A stretch of 64,000 nucleotides of DNA from Acinetobacter parvus DSM 16617 = CIP 108168 (GCF_000368025.1 NZ_KB849212.1:574978-638977), one strand, 5' to 3'; positions 36,490 to 46,581 are shown, numbered from the stretch's first letter. Numbers and translations: made by a program. The notes: generated from the sequence alone by a model not told the origin.

Positions 36490-37425
36490 TTAAAGTTTAG
36501 ATACCAATTCAGGTACAACAGTGTTCAAGTCGCCCACTAACCAGTAGTCAGCAACGCTGTTGATTGGTGCTTCTTCGTCTTTGTTGATTGCAACAATAAC
36601 TTTAGAATCTTTCATACCTGCCAAGTGCTGAATCGCACCAGAGATACCAACAGCAATATACAAGTCAGGTGCAACAATTTTACCTGTTTGACCTACTTGG
36701 AAGTCGTTTGGTACAAAGCCAGCATCTACAGCAGCACGTGAAGCACCTTGAGCAGCACCAAGCTTATCAGCTAATGGGTCAAGTACTTTATGGTAGTTTT
36801 CACCAGAACCTACACCACGACCACCAGAAACAACGATACGCGCAGCAGTTAATTCTGGGCGATCAAGTTTCACGATTTCTTCACTTACAAACTTAGAAAT
36901 ACCAGCATCTTTCACCTCAGCAACAGCTTCGACTACAGCAGAACCGCCTTCAGCAGCTACAGCATCAAATGCTGTACCACGAACTGTACCTACGATAATC
37001 GCTTCATCTGATTGAACAGTTGCAATCGCGTTACCAGCATAGATAGGACGCTTGAAAGTATTTGCAGATTCAACAGCAATGATGTCTGAAATCATGCTTA
37101 CGTCAAGAAGTGCAGCAACACGTGGAAGAATGTTCTTACCAGTTGTTGTAGAAGCAGCTAATACGTATTTGTAACCGCCTTTTGCGATGTCAGCAACCAA
37201 GCTAGCAACGTTTTCAGCCAATTGGTTCGCATAAGCAGCATTGTCAGCAAGTAATACTTTGCTCACACCAGCAATTTTAGCAGCAGCATCAGCAACTGCT
37301 TGAGCGCCAGAACCAGCAACTAATACAGTAATATCACCACCGATTTTTTGAGCTGCCGCAACAACGTTTAAAGTTGCACCGTTAAGTGTCTGGTTGTTGT
37401 GATCAGCGATAACTAAAATACTCAT
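36490..37425 (-). CDS. etfA: Electron transfer flavoprotein subunit alpha
   Basis: A 311-aa FAD-binding subunit that passes electrons from acyl-CoA and other dehydrogenases to ETF-ubiquinone oxidoreductase. N-terminal ILVIADHNNQTLNGATLN; the C-terminal FAD domain carries VVSGGRGVGSGENY, VDAGFVPNDFQVGQTGKIVAPDLYIAVGISGAIQH and AINKDEEAPI, all standard. It follows etfB by 17 bp in one operon. Confidence 0.96.
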   Translation of the reverse strand: MSILVIADHNNQTLNGATLNVVAAAQKIGGDITVLVAGSGAQAVADAAAKIAGVSKVLLADNAAYANQLAENVASLVADIAKGGYKYVLAASTTTGKNILPRVAALLDVSMISDIIAVESANTFKRPIYAGNAIATVQSDEAIIVGTVRGTAFDAVAAEGGSAVVEAVAEVKDAGISKFVSEEIVKLDRPELTAARIVVSGGRGVGSGENYHKVLDPLADKLGAAQGASRAAVDAGFVPNDFQVGQTGKIVAPDLYIAVGISGAIQHLAGMKDSKVIVAINKDEEAPINSVADYWLVGDLNTVVPELVSKL

Positions 37426-37442
37426 GATTGTATCCTTCTGTA

Positions 37443-38192
37443 TTAGATCACTTTCGCTTCGTTTTTCAATTTTTCTACAAGCTCGTCTACAGACTTCACT
37501 TGTACGCCAGCTTTACGTTCAGCAGGTGCTTCAACTTTAATTGTTTTAAGTTTAGTACCAGTTGCAACGCCATAATCAGCAGGAGACTTAATATCAAGCG
37601 GTTTTTTACGCGCTTTCATAATGTTTGGAAGAGCAGCATAACGTGGCTCATTCAGACGTAAGTCAGTTGTGATGATTGCAGGAAGTGCAAGCTCAACAGT
37701 TTGTAAACCGCCGTCGATTTCACGAGTAACTTGTACTTTACCACCGTCAACTTTAACTTCAGATGCAAAAGTACCTTGACCAGCACCAAGTAAAGCGCCA
37801 AGCATTTGACCTACCTGGTTAGAGTCATCATCAATTGCTTGTTTACCAAGAAGAATAAGTTCTGGTTTTTCAGCATCAACAACGCCTTTTAGAATTTTAG
37901 CAACTTCTAAAGCGCCAACTTCGTCAGCAGTTTCAACTAAAATACCACGGTCAGCACCTAAAGCCATTGCAGAACGGATTTGTTCTTGCGCGTCTTTAGA
38001 ACCCACTGAAACAACAACGATTTCTGAAATCGTTCCTTTTTCTTTTAAGCGAACCGCTTCTTCCACTGCGATTTCACAGAATGGGTTGATTGACATCTTA
38101 ACGTTGGTAAGGTCAACCCCACTATTGTCCGGCTTAACACGAACTTTAACGTTGGCATCAACCACACGTTTTACAGCGACAAGAGCCTTCAT
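37443..38192 (-). CDS. etfB: Electron transfer flavoprotein subunit beta
   Basis: A 249-aa AMP-binding partner of EtfA. It starts MKALVAVKRVVDANVKVRV at ATG 38192 with GAGG six bases upstream; the longer frame to 38216 is not needed. The conserved stretch VEEAVRLKEKG and the ETF-beta signature region (VTREIDGGLQTVELALPAIITTDLRLNEPRYA) are present, and the recognition loop is near 190-200. First gene of the etfBA operon. Confidence 0.96.
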   Translation of the reverse strand: MKALVAVKRVVDANVKVRVKPDNSGVDLTNVKMSINPFCEIAVEEAVRLKEKGTISEIVVVSVGSKDAQEQIRSAMALGADRGILVETADEVGALEVAKILKGVVDAEKPELILLGKQAIDDDSNQVGQMLGALLGAGQGTFASEVKVDGGKVQVTREIDGGLQTVELALPAIITTDLRLNEPRYAALPNIMKARKKPLDIKSPADYGVATGTKLKTIKVEAPAERKAGVQVKSVDELVEKLKNEAKVI

Positions 38193-38620
38193 GTAATCCT
38201 CGGCTGTTCTAAGCAAGTAAATGTAGTGAAGAGCATTCTAACTCTTCGATCGAAACTTTTTAGGTGCTCTATCTTGCAATGTATTTGGCATTTCGGTCAA
38301 GTCACAATTTCCCATGTGGCTGTAAAAAAGATGAAATGCTCAGTTCACTAATTTAGAGCACTGAGAAATCAACTCAATTGAGCTATCCGCTCTTATCAAT
38401 ATTACATTTTGATTTTATTAATATTTTTATAAAATTCAACAAGCTAAAATAGATCTTGCAGACAAAAAGCAGATGTTCTGTAACTGATCATTTCGGGCAA
38501 ATCCAAATACTCAGCACTTTTTGCAAAAAATGGGCAATAAAGTAAGAACATTGTTTAAGTGTGCTCTGTAAAATGAGTTGCCTATTTAACGTCCAATTTT
38601 GCAACATAATATATCAGGAT
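38193..38620. other. Intergenic region between xerC end and etfB start
   Basis: About 430 bp. The right-hand part downstream of xerC shows no rho-independent terminator and no open frame that I can support. On the minus strand TTGACC (38295-38300), 18 bases, CAAGAT (38271-38276) is a candidate etfBA promoter. I see no tRNA or other recognisable RNA gene in the rest. Confidence 0.4.
38270..38300 (-). promoter_or_regulatory. Candidate sigma-70 promoter of etfBA
   Basis: TTGACC -35 (5 of 6 matches to TTGACA), spacing 18, CAAGAT as -10 (or AAGATA at 19). It lies about 80 bases before the etfB start. Confidence 0.4.
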
Positions 38621-39535
38621 TCAGCTTTTTTGTGCCCGAGGATGGCTTTTGTCATATACATTCATCAATTGCTCAAAGTCGAGATGGGTATAGATTTGGG
38701 TGGTGGATAAGTTACTATGACCCAACATTTCCTGAATTGCACGTAGATCGCCACTGGCAGAAAGCAGATGACTGGCAAAACAATGTCGTAATAAATGTGG
38801 ATGCAAATCGACACTGATTCCTGCCCGTTGGGCCTGTAATTTGACCCGATTTTCAATCTGTCTTGGGGTCAGCGCGTTACCTTTCTGTGAAATAAACACG
38901 GCTGAATCTGCTACAAAACCACCCTGCCATATCCGATAGATTTTTAACCACTCAACCAGACTTTGTTTAGCTTTGGTTCCAAAAGGCACAATTCGGGTTT
39001 TATTGCCCTTACCTGTAATGCGTAATAATTGTCGATTAAAATCAATATCCTTGACAGTTAAACCCTGTAACTCGGCTAAACGTAGACCACTCGAATATAA
39101 CAGCTCAAGCATCGCCCTATCCCTTAACCATAATTGCTGCTCAATTGGTTTTTCAGGTGCAGGCTGATCCAGAATCTGATTGATGGTTTCAATATCAATC
39201 ATGCCTGGCAAGGGACGGGGTTGACGTTTTAACTTAAAATCTTCTGAGGGATTCTGCTGTAAATATTGTCCTTGCTCAGCCCATTTCATAAATTGGCGGA
39301 TGGAGGTCAAGTGACGTTGCAGGCTACTGGAACTCAGGTGGTCGCGTTCAACACGCTCGGCTAAATATTCACGTAAGTCTGAAGCTTCAACATCCTGTAA
39401 TTGTAATTGTTTATTTTCACAAAAACTAAAGAAATCAGTGAGATCTCGTTGATAGGCCGTGATGGTGTGTTCAGACTGATTTTGAATCATCCGCTCTTTT
39501 AACCACATGGAAAGGAGTTGCAAAGCTGTCTGCAC
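38621..39535 (-). CDS. xerC: Tyrosine recombinase XerC
   Basis: A 304-aa site-specific recombinase that with XerD resolves chromosome dimers at dif. The N-terminal SAM-like core-binding domain is at 1-90. The catalytic domain holds Arg in SSGLRLAEL, Lys in TGKGNKTRIVPF, HxxR in HLLRHCFASHL, His in LGHSNLSTTQ and the nucleophile Tyr in IYTHLD, all intact. Start: AAGGGGG sits 6 bases before a GTG at 39535 and directly against a TTG at 39541; GTG 39535 is preferred on spacing. It is last in a lptM-lysA-dapF-xerC order, 118 bp behind dapF. Confidence 0.93.
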   Translation of the reverse strand: MQTALQLLSMWLKERMIQNQSEHTITAYQRDLTDFFSFCENKQLQLQDVEASDLREYLAERVERDHLSSSSLQRHLTSIRQFMKWAEQGQYLQQNPSEDFKLKRQPRPLPGMIDIETINQILDQPAPEKPIEQQLWLRDRAMLELLYSSGLRLAELQGLTVKDIDFNRQLLRITGKGNKTRIVPFGTKAKQSLVEWLKIYRIWQGGFVADSAVFISQKGNALTPRQIENRVKLQAQRAGISVDLHPHLLRHCFASHLLSASGDLRAIQEMLGHSNLSTTQIYTHLDFEQLMNVYDKSHPRAQKS

Positions 39536-39653
39536 ACTCAACCCCCTTATGCATCAGCTAGAAAAATCAAGTTATTCATTTTTGCCCTTTGCAATTAATT
39601 TTTATTTTAAAAAACAAACAACCTGCAACTCAGGGTGTTTATTTATTCTAACC

Positions 39654-40508
39654 TTAGCCTTGAAAATATCTTAAATCCAGACGCGCATCATAGACATGCG
39701 TGGTTGGACCTGTCATCCAGACCACATCACCCTCACGCCAGGCAATATGTAGCTTACCGCCTGCAAGCTGAACCTCAACCTCATTGGCAAGCAAGCCACG
39801 GCGCATACCACTGACCGCAGCCGCGCAAGCCCCTGTACCACAGGCCAAGGTCTCACCCACACCACGTTCATATACACGCAAACGGATATGCTTTTCATCA
39901 ATGATTTGCATAAAACCCGCATTTACACGTGCAGGAAAACGTGCGTGTGATTCTACTTGTGGGCCGATACGCTCAACATCAGCAGTTAATACATCAGGTA
40001 CAATAGTCACCGCATGTGGGTTGCCCATATTCACCACATCAATATTGATGCTTTTATTATCTGCAAGTTCCAGTTGATATAAGCCCTCAGCATCTTCATG
40101 TTCCTGAGTAATAAATGGGATTTCTTCAGGAAGAAATTTTGGCGGTCCCATATTGACCCGAACCCAACCATTTGCACCTAACTCTGGCTCAACAATCCCA
40201 GCCTTGGTCTGCACACGAATTTTGGTTTTGGTGGTCAATTGACGCTCATGCACAAAACGGGCGAAGCAACGTACCCCATTACCACACTGTTCCACCTCTG
40301 AACCATCAGCATTAAAAATTCGATATTTAAAATCAACATCTGGAAAATCAGGTGGCTCAACAATCAGCAGTTGATCAAAACCCACGCCAAAATGACGATC
40401 TGCCAAACGCTGAATAGTAACCGCATCTAAATAAGCGCGCTGCGTGATCAGGTCAACAACCATAAAATCATTGCCCAGACCATGCATTTTGGTAAATTCT
40501 AAATACAT
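39654..40508 (-). CDS. dapF: Diaminopimelate epimerase
   Basis: Converts LL- to meso-diaminopimelate for lysine and peptidoglycan. It is 284 aa. The two catalytic cysteines are Cys75 (VEQCGNGVRC) and Cys223 (LACGTGACAA). N-terminal FTKMHGLGNDFMVVD is the family signature. It lies 6 bp after lysA, so coupled expression is likely. Confidence 0.97.
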   Translation of the reverse strand: MYLEFTKMHGLGNDFMVVDLITQRAYLDAVTIQRLADRHFGVGFDQLLIVEPPDFPDVDFKYRIFNADGSEVEQCGNGVRCFARFVHERQLTTKTKIRVQTKAGIVEPELGANGWVRVNMGPPKFLPEEIPFITQEHEDAEGLYQLELADNKSINIDVVNMGNPHAVTIVPDVLTADVERIGPQVESHARFPARVNAGFMQIIDEKHIRLRVYERGVGETLACGTGACAAAVSGMRRGLLANEVEVQLAGGKLHIAWREGDVVWMTGPTTHVYDARLDLRYFQG

Positions 40509-40514
40509 CTTAAT

Positions 40515-41765
40515 TTACTCCTTAGGCAACAAACACTCTTTTTCCCAAAGTGATTCTATGCTTTCACGCTCACGAATTACATAGGCCTGATCACCATTGA
40601 CCATGACTTCGGCAGCGCGACCACGGGTATTGTAGTTTGAACTCATGACAAAACCGTAGGCACCTGCGCCCAATACAGCGAGAACATCATTTTCCTGCAA
40701 TGCCAAATCACGCTCTTTACCGAGAAAATCGCCAGTTTCACAGATTGCACCAACCAGGTCCCAGGTTTTGACTTCAACATCAGGATTTGGATTCACCGAC
40801 TGAATATCCATCCATGCTTCATATAAAGCGGGGCGAATTAAGTCATTCATCGCTGCATCAATGATGGCAAAGTTACGGTGATTGGTTGGTTTAAGTAAAT
40901 CCACCCTGGTGAGTAATACACCTGCATTGGCAGAAATACTACGCCCTGGCTCCATATAGACTTTTAAGCCCAGTTTTTCCAAAGCTGGACGCATCGCATT
41001 GGCATATTCCTCAACGCTTGGTGGTGTTTCATCTTTATAACAAACCCCCAAACCACCACCAATATCAATATGTTTGAGGTTGATACCCAAGCCTTTCAAC
41101 TGCTCAATCATTAAAATGACCCGATCCAGCGCATCAACAAATGGTTTGGTCTCAGTCAATTGCGAACCGATGTGGCAGTCAATCCCGACAATCTCCAGAT
41201 TCGGCAGTGAAGCTGCATATTGATAGGTCTCATTCACTGTATCACTTGGAATACCAAACTTGTTTTCCTTTAAGCCTGTTGAAATATAAGGATGGGTTTT
41301 CGCATCCACATCTGGATTAACACGTAAGGAAATTGGGGCTTTTTTACCAAGTTTCGCCGCTACTTTCTGGATACGATCCAGCTCGGCATGCGACTCCACA
41401 TTAAAACAGGCAATACCTACGGTCAAAGCTTTTTCAATATCCGCTTCGGATTTACCTAAACCAGAGAACACAATTTTTGCTGGATCTCCACCAGCCGCAA
41501 GCACACGCGCTAATTCTCCACCCGTCACAATATCAAAACCAGCACCTAATTTTGCCAGAACATTCAACACTGCAATATTTGAGTTTGACTTCACTGCAAA
41601 ACAGATTTGATGATCAATAAAATCAAAGGCACGGTGCATATCCAGATAATGCTTCTCAAAAGTTGCTTTCGAATAAACATATAAAGGCGTGCCGAATTGC
41701 TGTGCGAGCTGGTCCAATGAACATTGCTCAGCGTGCAATACCCCATTAATGCGAGTGAAACTCAT
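40515..41765 (-). CDS. lysA: Diaminopimelate decarboxylase
   Basis: A 416-aa fold-type III PLP enzyme that makes L-lysine from meso-diaminopimelate. The PLP lysine is Lys59 in CFAVKSNSN. Other marks are HIGSQL, the glycine loop DIGGGLGV, EPGRSI and the substrate-side Cys in GAICETGDF. It follows the small lipoprotein gene by 22 bp and precedes dapF by 6 bp. Confidence 0.97.
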   Translation of the reverse strand: MSFTRINGVLHAEQCSLDQLAQQFGTPLYVYSKATFEKHYLDMHRAFDFIDHQICFAVKSNSNIAVLNVLAKLGAGFDIVTGGELARVLAAGGDPAKIVFSGLGKSEADIEKALTVGIACFNVESHAELDRIQKVAAKLGKKAPISLRVNPDVDAKTHPYISTGLKENKFGIPSDTVNETYQYAASLPNLEIVGIDCHIGSQLTETKPFVDALDRVILMIEQLKGLGINLKHIDIGGGLGVCYKDETPPSVEEYANAMRPALEKLGLKVYMEPGRSISANAGVLLTRVDLLKPTNHRNFAIIDAAMNDLIRPALYEAWMDIQSVNPNPDVEVKTWDLVGAICETGDFLGKERDLALQENDVLAVLGAGAYGFVMSSNYNTRGRAAEVMVNGDQAYVIRERESIESLWEKECLLPKE

Positions 41766-41787
41766 GAAGATGTCCTTATTTACAAAC

Positions 41788-42000
41788 TTAAGGTGAGGTG
41801 ATCTGTGATTGTGTTGCCTGACTTTCAGTATTTACATTAGATGAAGCCTTGGCCTGAGCGGCTTCATTTTTATACAGCAGGTATGTTGCGCGTTTGTCAT
41901 GGTTTGGGTCCGATGGCAATTGCAACGCCCCTGACTGACCACATGCCGTGAGTAGCATACTGCTCAATAATAAACTGATGGAACAAATGACTTTAAGCAT
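41788..42000 (-). CDS. lptM: Small lipoprotein, LptM (YifL)-like
   Basis: A 70-aa lipoprotein with a type II signal (lipobox LLTAC, Cys20). The mature N-terminus CGQSGALQLP matches the CGxxGxLxLP motif of LptM, which aids maturation of the LptD-LptE LPS translocon in Enterobacteria. The rest is a Gln/Ser/Thr-rich tail. Its place directly upstream of lysA-dapF is the conserved location of this family in gammaproteobacteria (from memory). Confidence 0.85.
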   Translation of the reverse strand: MLKVICSISLLLSSMLLTACGQSGALQLPSDPNHDKRATYLLYKNEAAQAKASSNVNTESQATQSQITSP

Positions 42001-42070
42001 CTGAGCACCTAACTTTTACAATTCGGAGCAGTATAGCGTGATCATTAGATTGGCTAAAGCCTAAAACCAT

Positions 42071-42100
42071 AAAAAACGCCAGCGTTTCGCTGACGTTTTT
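42071..42100 (-). terminator. Terminator after the CycA-like permease gene
   Basis: AAAAAACGCCAGCG-TTT-CGCTGACGTTTTT: a stem with one mismatch and A/T flanks, 20 bases past the permease stop. Confidence 0.8.
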
Positions 42101-42121
42101 AGAAAAAGATTCTGCTATTTG

Positions 42122-43537
42122 CTAGTTTTTCTTTTTATAAAAGATATAACCAATTGCCAAAATAACGAACCAGATTGGGCTGACCTTTAACGATTCCAGC
42201 GTGGTTTCATCCAGCGCAAGGAAATAGATGGTTGCAAGGAAGAATAAAATCACCACCCAACAGGTAAACACGCCACCTGGGAGTTTAAAAGTTGATTGTG
42301 CATGCAGCTCAGGTCTATTTTTGCGGTAGTTGATATAACTCCACATAATGATAATCCACACACAGATAAACAGGATGGTTGATAAAGTGGTTGCTAGAGT
42401 AAATGCTGTCACTTCATCATTGGTTCCCGTCTGTACTTTATAAATGAACTGTACAAATGCACCAATAAAGATACAGATTGATGAGAAAACCAATGCTTTT
42501 GAAGGAACGGCAGATTTAGACAATTTACCAAATAATTTTGGTGCCTGTTGATCCGTTGATAAACCAAACAGCATACGGCTGGTTGAGAATACCCCACTGT
42601 TCATGGATGACATGACCGAGGACAGCACCACCAGATTCATGATAATTGCAGCAGAGGCAACACCTGCCTGTGAGAAGATATTCACGAATGGGCTGACTTT
42701 AGGGTTAATTTGATCCCACGGAGTAACACACATCACCACAAACAATGCCAATACATAGAAAATAATGATACGGATTGGAATTGAGTTAATTGCTTTAGGT
42801 AAGTTGCGCTTTGGGTCCTGTGTTTCAGCAGCAGTTGTACCAACCAGTTCCACCCCAACAAAGGCGAAGATGGCAATCTGGAATCCAGCCAGAAAACCAT
42901 CCAGACCTTTCGGGAACATGCCACCATGCGTCCAGAGATTTGAGACACTTGCAACAGTACCTGATGTGCTAGTGAATCCAGTAAAAATCATCCATAGACC
43001 AACGACGATCAACACAATAATCGCGGTGATCTTGACCATTGCAAACCAGAATTCCATTTCACCAAACAGCTTCACAGTGACCAGATTCAGTCCAAGTACA
43101 AATAGAATTGCAACCGTACTGATCAGCAATCCACCCATTGGTGTAAAGGATTCCCCCCCATTGAAAAATTCCAGATAGTAGATAATGGCAGACAGATCGG
43201 CGATACCAATGGTGACCCAACACAACCAATAGGTCCAGCCCACAAAATAACCCGCCCAGGGACCAATTAAATCAGTGGATAAGTCAATAAAAGATTTATA
43301 ATTCAGGTTGGATAACAACAGTTCGCCCAATGCTCGCATGACGAAAAACACCATCACACCAATTAGGCCATAAATGAACAGAATGGATGGACCAGCCAAA
43401 CTAATGGTTTTGCCCGATCCCATAAACAATCCTGTTCCAATTGCTCCACCAATTGCAATCAACTGTAAGTGTCGGTTGGACAAACTACGGTGCAGCCCTC
43501 CATTTTCACTGGATGGCTCAAGAAACTCATTTGACAT
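42122..43537 (-). CDS. Amino-acid permease, CycA-like (D-Ala/D-Ser/Gly proton symporter type)
   Basis: A 471-aa APC-superfamily permease with about 12 helices. LHRSLSNRHLQLIAIGGAIGTGLFMGSGKTISLAGPS is very close to the E. coli CycA N-terminus, as are MRALGELLLSNL and GPWAGYFVGWTYWLCW. Other members (AnsP, GabP, AroP) are less similar at these places, so a D-alanine/D-serine/glycine role is likely but not proven. ATG 43537 is chosen over one four codons upstream (43549). It is monocistronic and divergent from radA. Confidence 0.88.
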   Translation of the reverse strand: MSNEFLEPSSENGGLHRSLSNRHLQLIAIGGAIGTGLFMGSGKTISLAGPSILFIYGLIGVMVFFVMRALGELLLSNLNYKSFIDLSTDLIGPWAGYFVGWTYWLCWVTIGIADLSAIIYYLEFFNGGESFTPMGGLLISTVAILFVLGLNLVTVKLFGEMEFWFAMVKITAIIVLIVVGLWMIFTGFTSTSGTVASVSNLWTHGGMFPKGLDGFLAGFQIAIFAFVGVELVGTTAAETQDPKRNLPKAINSIPIRIIIFYVLALFVVMCVTPWDQINPKVSPFVNIFSQAGVASAAIIMNLVVLSSVMSSMNSGVFSTSRMLFGLSTDQQAPKLFGKLSKSAVPSKALVFSSICIFIGAFVQFIYKVQTGTNDEVTAFTLATTLSTILFICVWIIIMWSYINYRKNRPELHAQSTFKLPGGVFTCWVVILFFLATIYFLALDETTLESLKVSPIWFVILAIGYIFYKKKN

Positions 43538-43819
43538 TGTTATATTCAACTCTCAGTTTTTATGTCACAAAATTAGCTTAAAAACTTTAACAATAGAAAA
43601 AGTTTTTGCAGATTTTCTTCAGATTTTTAAAATTTCAGGTTTTTTAGTTGCTTTTTCACTCAATTTTCCTCTCCTTTATATTTAAACTGGCATTCCTTGT
43701 GCCTAGCAGTTTACGTGCCAAACTCAACTTTGGCGACTGTCTGTAGATAAAATTTGTATTTCGGATACGCTATTGCTACATTTTCAATAATTTTGATTGA
43801 TCCATCACGTATCTTAAAT

Positions 43820-45208
43820 ATGAGCAAAGTTAAAACAGTTTATCGTTGTGAACAGTGTGGCGCTGATCACCCCAAGTGGGCAGGACAATGTTCAGAATGT
43901 GGTGAATGGAACAGCTTGACCGAGGTACGTTTAGAATCAACAATTTCCCATCGTGCCCGCCCCAAAATGGGGGGGTATGCAGGTCAGCTCGCCAACATCA
44001 CCACACTGAATCAAATTTCAGTCTCACGTGAAACCCGCCTCTCTACAGGAATCAGTGAATTTGACCGTGTGCTCGGCGGTGGGCTGGTCACAGGTTCTGT
44101 GGTGCTGATTGGCGGTGATCCTGGTATTGGCAAATCGACCATTCTGCTCCAGACCGCAACACACATGGCAAGCAAGAAAAGCAATGCCTTATATGTCACA
44201 GGCGAAGAATCCCTTTCTCAAGTCGCACTACGCGCACAACGCCTTGATCTTCCCACAGATCAGCTTAAGGTAATGGCAGAAACCTGTGTGGAACGTATTT
44301 GTGAGGTTTTGGCACAGGAAAAGCCTGTCGTGGCAATTCTGGATTCAATTCAGACACTTTATACCGAAACCCTACAGTCGGCGCCTGGTGGCGTGTCACA
44401 AATTCGTGAATCTGCCGCCCTACTCACCCGTTTTGCCAAAAATAGTGGTACAGCATTGTTTATTGTAGGCCATGTCACCAAAGAGGGTTCACTTGCGGGG
44501 CCACGTGTTCTGGAACATATGGTCGATTGTGTCTTGTACTTTGAGGGACAATCTGACTCGCGTTACCGCATGATTCGGGCAGTAAAGAACCGTTTTGGTG
44601 CAGTCAATGAGCTGGGTGTGTTTGGCATGACCGATAAAGGCCTGCGTGAAGTCGCCAATCCATCCGCCATCTTTCTCAGTCGTTATGATGAAGCCATTCC
44701 TGGTTCAATTGTGATGATTAGCCGCGAAGGTACTCGTCCCCTGCTGGTTGAAGTACAGGCACTGGTGGATGATGCACATGGACAGCCAAGACGTGTGGCA
44801 CTGGGTCTTGAGCAAAACCGTTTAAATATGCTACTTGCCGTAATGCATCGTCATGGCGGTGTGCAAACGTCTGGTCAGGATGTCTATGTTAATGTGGTCG
44901 GTGGTTTAAAAATTACCGAAACAGGTTCAGACCTTGCCGTGTTACTAGCCTGTGCCTCCAGCCTACGTGGTAAGGCCTTGCCACAACAATTGGCCGTTTT
45001 TGGTGAAGTGGGTTTGTCTGGCGAAATCCGTCCTGTTCCCAATGGACAGGAACGTTTAAAGGAAGCCGCCAAGCATGGTTTTAGATATGTGATTTTACCA
45101 AGGGCCAATGCACCACAAAAATCAGTTGACGGTGTTCAGATCATTGCTGTGGCACGTTTACATGAGGCCTTGACTGAGGCCATGCAACTGAGCGATGAAT
45201 TAGGCTAG
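43820..45208 (+). CDS. radA: DNA repair protein RadA
   Basis: A 462-aa RecA-like helicase that drives branch migration in recombination and, in competent species, transformation. N-terminal zinc finger CEQCGADHPKWAGQCSEC; Walker A GGDPGIGKST; RadA-specific KNRFGAVNELG; C-terminal Lon-like domain from about residue 290 (VNVVGGLKITETGSDLAVLLA, GEVGLSGEIRPV). The start at 43820 begins right before the finger; the frame extends upstream without a supported start. Confidence 0.96.
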   Translation: MSKVKTVYRCEQCGADHPKWAGQCSECGEWNSLTEVRLESTISHRARPKMGGYAGQLANITTLNQISVSRETRLSTGISEFDRVLGGGLVTGSVVLIGGDPGIGKSTILLQTATHMASKKSNALYVTGEESLSQVALRAQRLDLPTDQLKVMAETCVERICEVLAQEKPVVAILDSIQTLYTETLQSAPGGVSQIRESAALLTRFAKNSGTALFIVGHVTKEGSLAGPRVLEHMVDCVLYFEGQSDSRYRMIRAVKNRFGAVNELGVFGMTDKGLREVANPSAIFLSRYDEAIPGSIVMISREGTRPLLVEVQALVDDAHGQPRRVALGLEQNRLNMLLAVMHRHGGVQTSGQDVYVNVVGGLKITETGSDLAVLLACASSLRGKALPQQLAVFGEVGLSGEIRPVPNGQERLKEAAKHGFRYVILPRANAPQKSVDGVQIIAVARLHEALTEAMQLSDELG

Positions 45209-45312
45209 GCTAAAACAGGCTTTGACATAAAAAAACATACTTTTCTGGTTGAAATTACGCATAAATACCTGCATAAATACATTTACAAATTGGATTTAGA
45301 TAGGAATTTTCG

Positions 45313-46305
45313 ATGCAAGTACACCAGCGTGGCTTGATGACAGCTCTTTTAATGGCAACCTTGGTTGCTGCCCCACTTGCGGAAGCAAAGCGTGCAGGCG
45401 GTGGTAAAAGCCATGGGATGAGCCGTTCTAGCTCAACTAGTCAGTCTTATAACCAGTCTTACCAACAACCACGTCAAGCAGCGCCAGCACCTCAGCAAAC
45501 CGCACCTCAACGATCAGGTCCTGGTGTAGGTTCAATGGTTGCTGCTGGTGTGGCAGGTGCTGCTGTAGGTGCTGTTGCTGCAAATGCGCTTGCTGATGAT
45601 AAGAATCCAACTGCAACAGAACAACAAGCTGCTGAACAAGCTGCTGAACAAGCTCAACAAGAAGAAAAAGGTGGCATTCCTAGCTGGCTTTGGGTTCTTC
45701 TTGCAGCTGCTATCGCTTTCTTTGTGTTCCGTAAATTGGGCGCAAAAAAAAAATTAGCGGCGAATAATCCTTATGCACCAAACAATGGTGGTCAGAATAA
45801 TTTTGGCCGCCAAACGCCACCTCAGGCCAATGCCCGCCAAACAGGCGACAATACCAATATTTTTGGTCAATCCGTTGCTGGTGGTGCAGCAACTCAAGCG
45901 CCATTTGGTGGTGCTTCAATGAGTAATGGCAATCAGCTTCCTGATGGTACTGAACCTGCTGCATTCCTGCGTGTTGCACGTCAGCGTTTCAACCACATTC
46001 AATCTATCAATAGTGCAAGTAATGTTGAAGAAATTCGTCGTTATTTAACACCTGAGCTTTTTAATTCAATGTATCAGGACATCATGGCCAATCAGGATCA
46101 GGATGTTGCTGAATTTAGTAACCTGAATGCAATGGTGGCAGACACTGCAACTGAAAATGGTCAATATGTTGTCAGCGTGCGTTTTACAGGTACAGTCAGT
46201 GAAGATTTAAACAGCCTGCCTCAACCATTTACTGAAATCTGGCATTTTGTTAAACCTGCTGGTTCACAACAGGATTGGGTTGTTGCCGGTATTCAACAAG
46301 CTTAA
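45313..46305 (+). CDS. Tim44-like domain protein, exported/membrane
   Basis: A 330-aa protein. A signal-like N-terminus (hydrophobic GLMTALLMATLVAAPLAEA) is followed by a Gln/Ser-rich low-complexity part and a glycine/alanine segment (VAAGVAGAAVGAVAANAL) that could be a second hydrophobic stretch. An Ala/Gln/Glu repeat and a clear transmembrane helix (IPSWLWVLLAAAIAFFVFRKLG, ~124-145) come next. The C-terminal Tim44/MBA1-like domain (about 220-330) has FLRVARQRFNHIQSINSASN and EFSNLNAMVADT, ending in WHFVKPAGSQQDWVVAGIQQA. Function in bacteria is unclear. Own terminator follows. Confidence 0.85.
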   Translation: MQVHQRGLMTALLMATLVAAPLAEAKRAGGGKSHGMSRSSSTSQSYNQSYQQPRQAAPAPQQTAPQRSGPGVGSMVAAGVAGAAVGAVAANALADDKNPTATEQQAAEQAAEQAQQEEKGGIPSWLWVLLAAAIAFFVFRKLGAKKKLAANNPYAPNNGGQNNFGRQTPPQANARQTGDNTNIFGQSVAGGAATQAPFGGASMSNGNQLPDGTEPAAFLRVARQRFNHIQSINSASNVEEIRRYLTPELFNSMYQDIMANQDQDVAEFSNLNAMVADTATENGQYVVSVRFTGTVSEDLNSLPQPFTEIWHFVKPAGSQQDWVVAGIQQA

Positions 46306-46332
46306 TTTAATCGAAAATCATGTAATACATGC

Positions 46333-46360
46333 AAAGAGCTGTTTCGACAGCTCTTTTTTT
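46333..46360 (+). terminator. Terminator after the Tim44-like gene
   Basis: AAAGAGCTGT-TTCG-ACAGCTCTTTTTTT: 10-bp stem, UUCG loop and a T-run. Confidence 0.9.
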
Positions 46361-46581
46361 GTCGATTTTTTAGAGATCGAAATAAAAAAAGCCACTCTTT
46401 TTTGGAGAATGGCGGAGTGTAAACTCTAATTTCGATTGTCTATATTTTTAAATAGATTTAAACAGACCGTTAAGTAAACTGTATATCTTAGTTATCTTAG
46501 CGGATAATCAAGAGTAAAAATATTCCTCGTTTGGGGAATGAAACTATTTTTGTAATAGGTTCAAGTAAATCTTCTTAGCTT

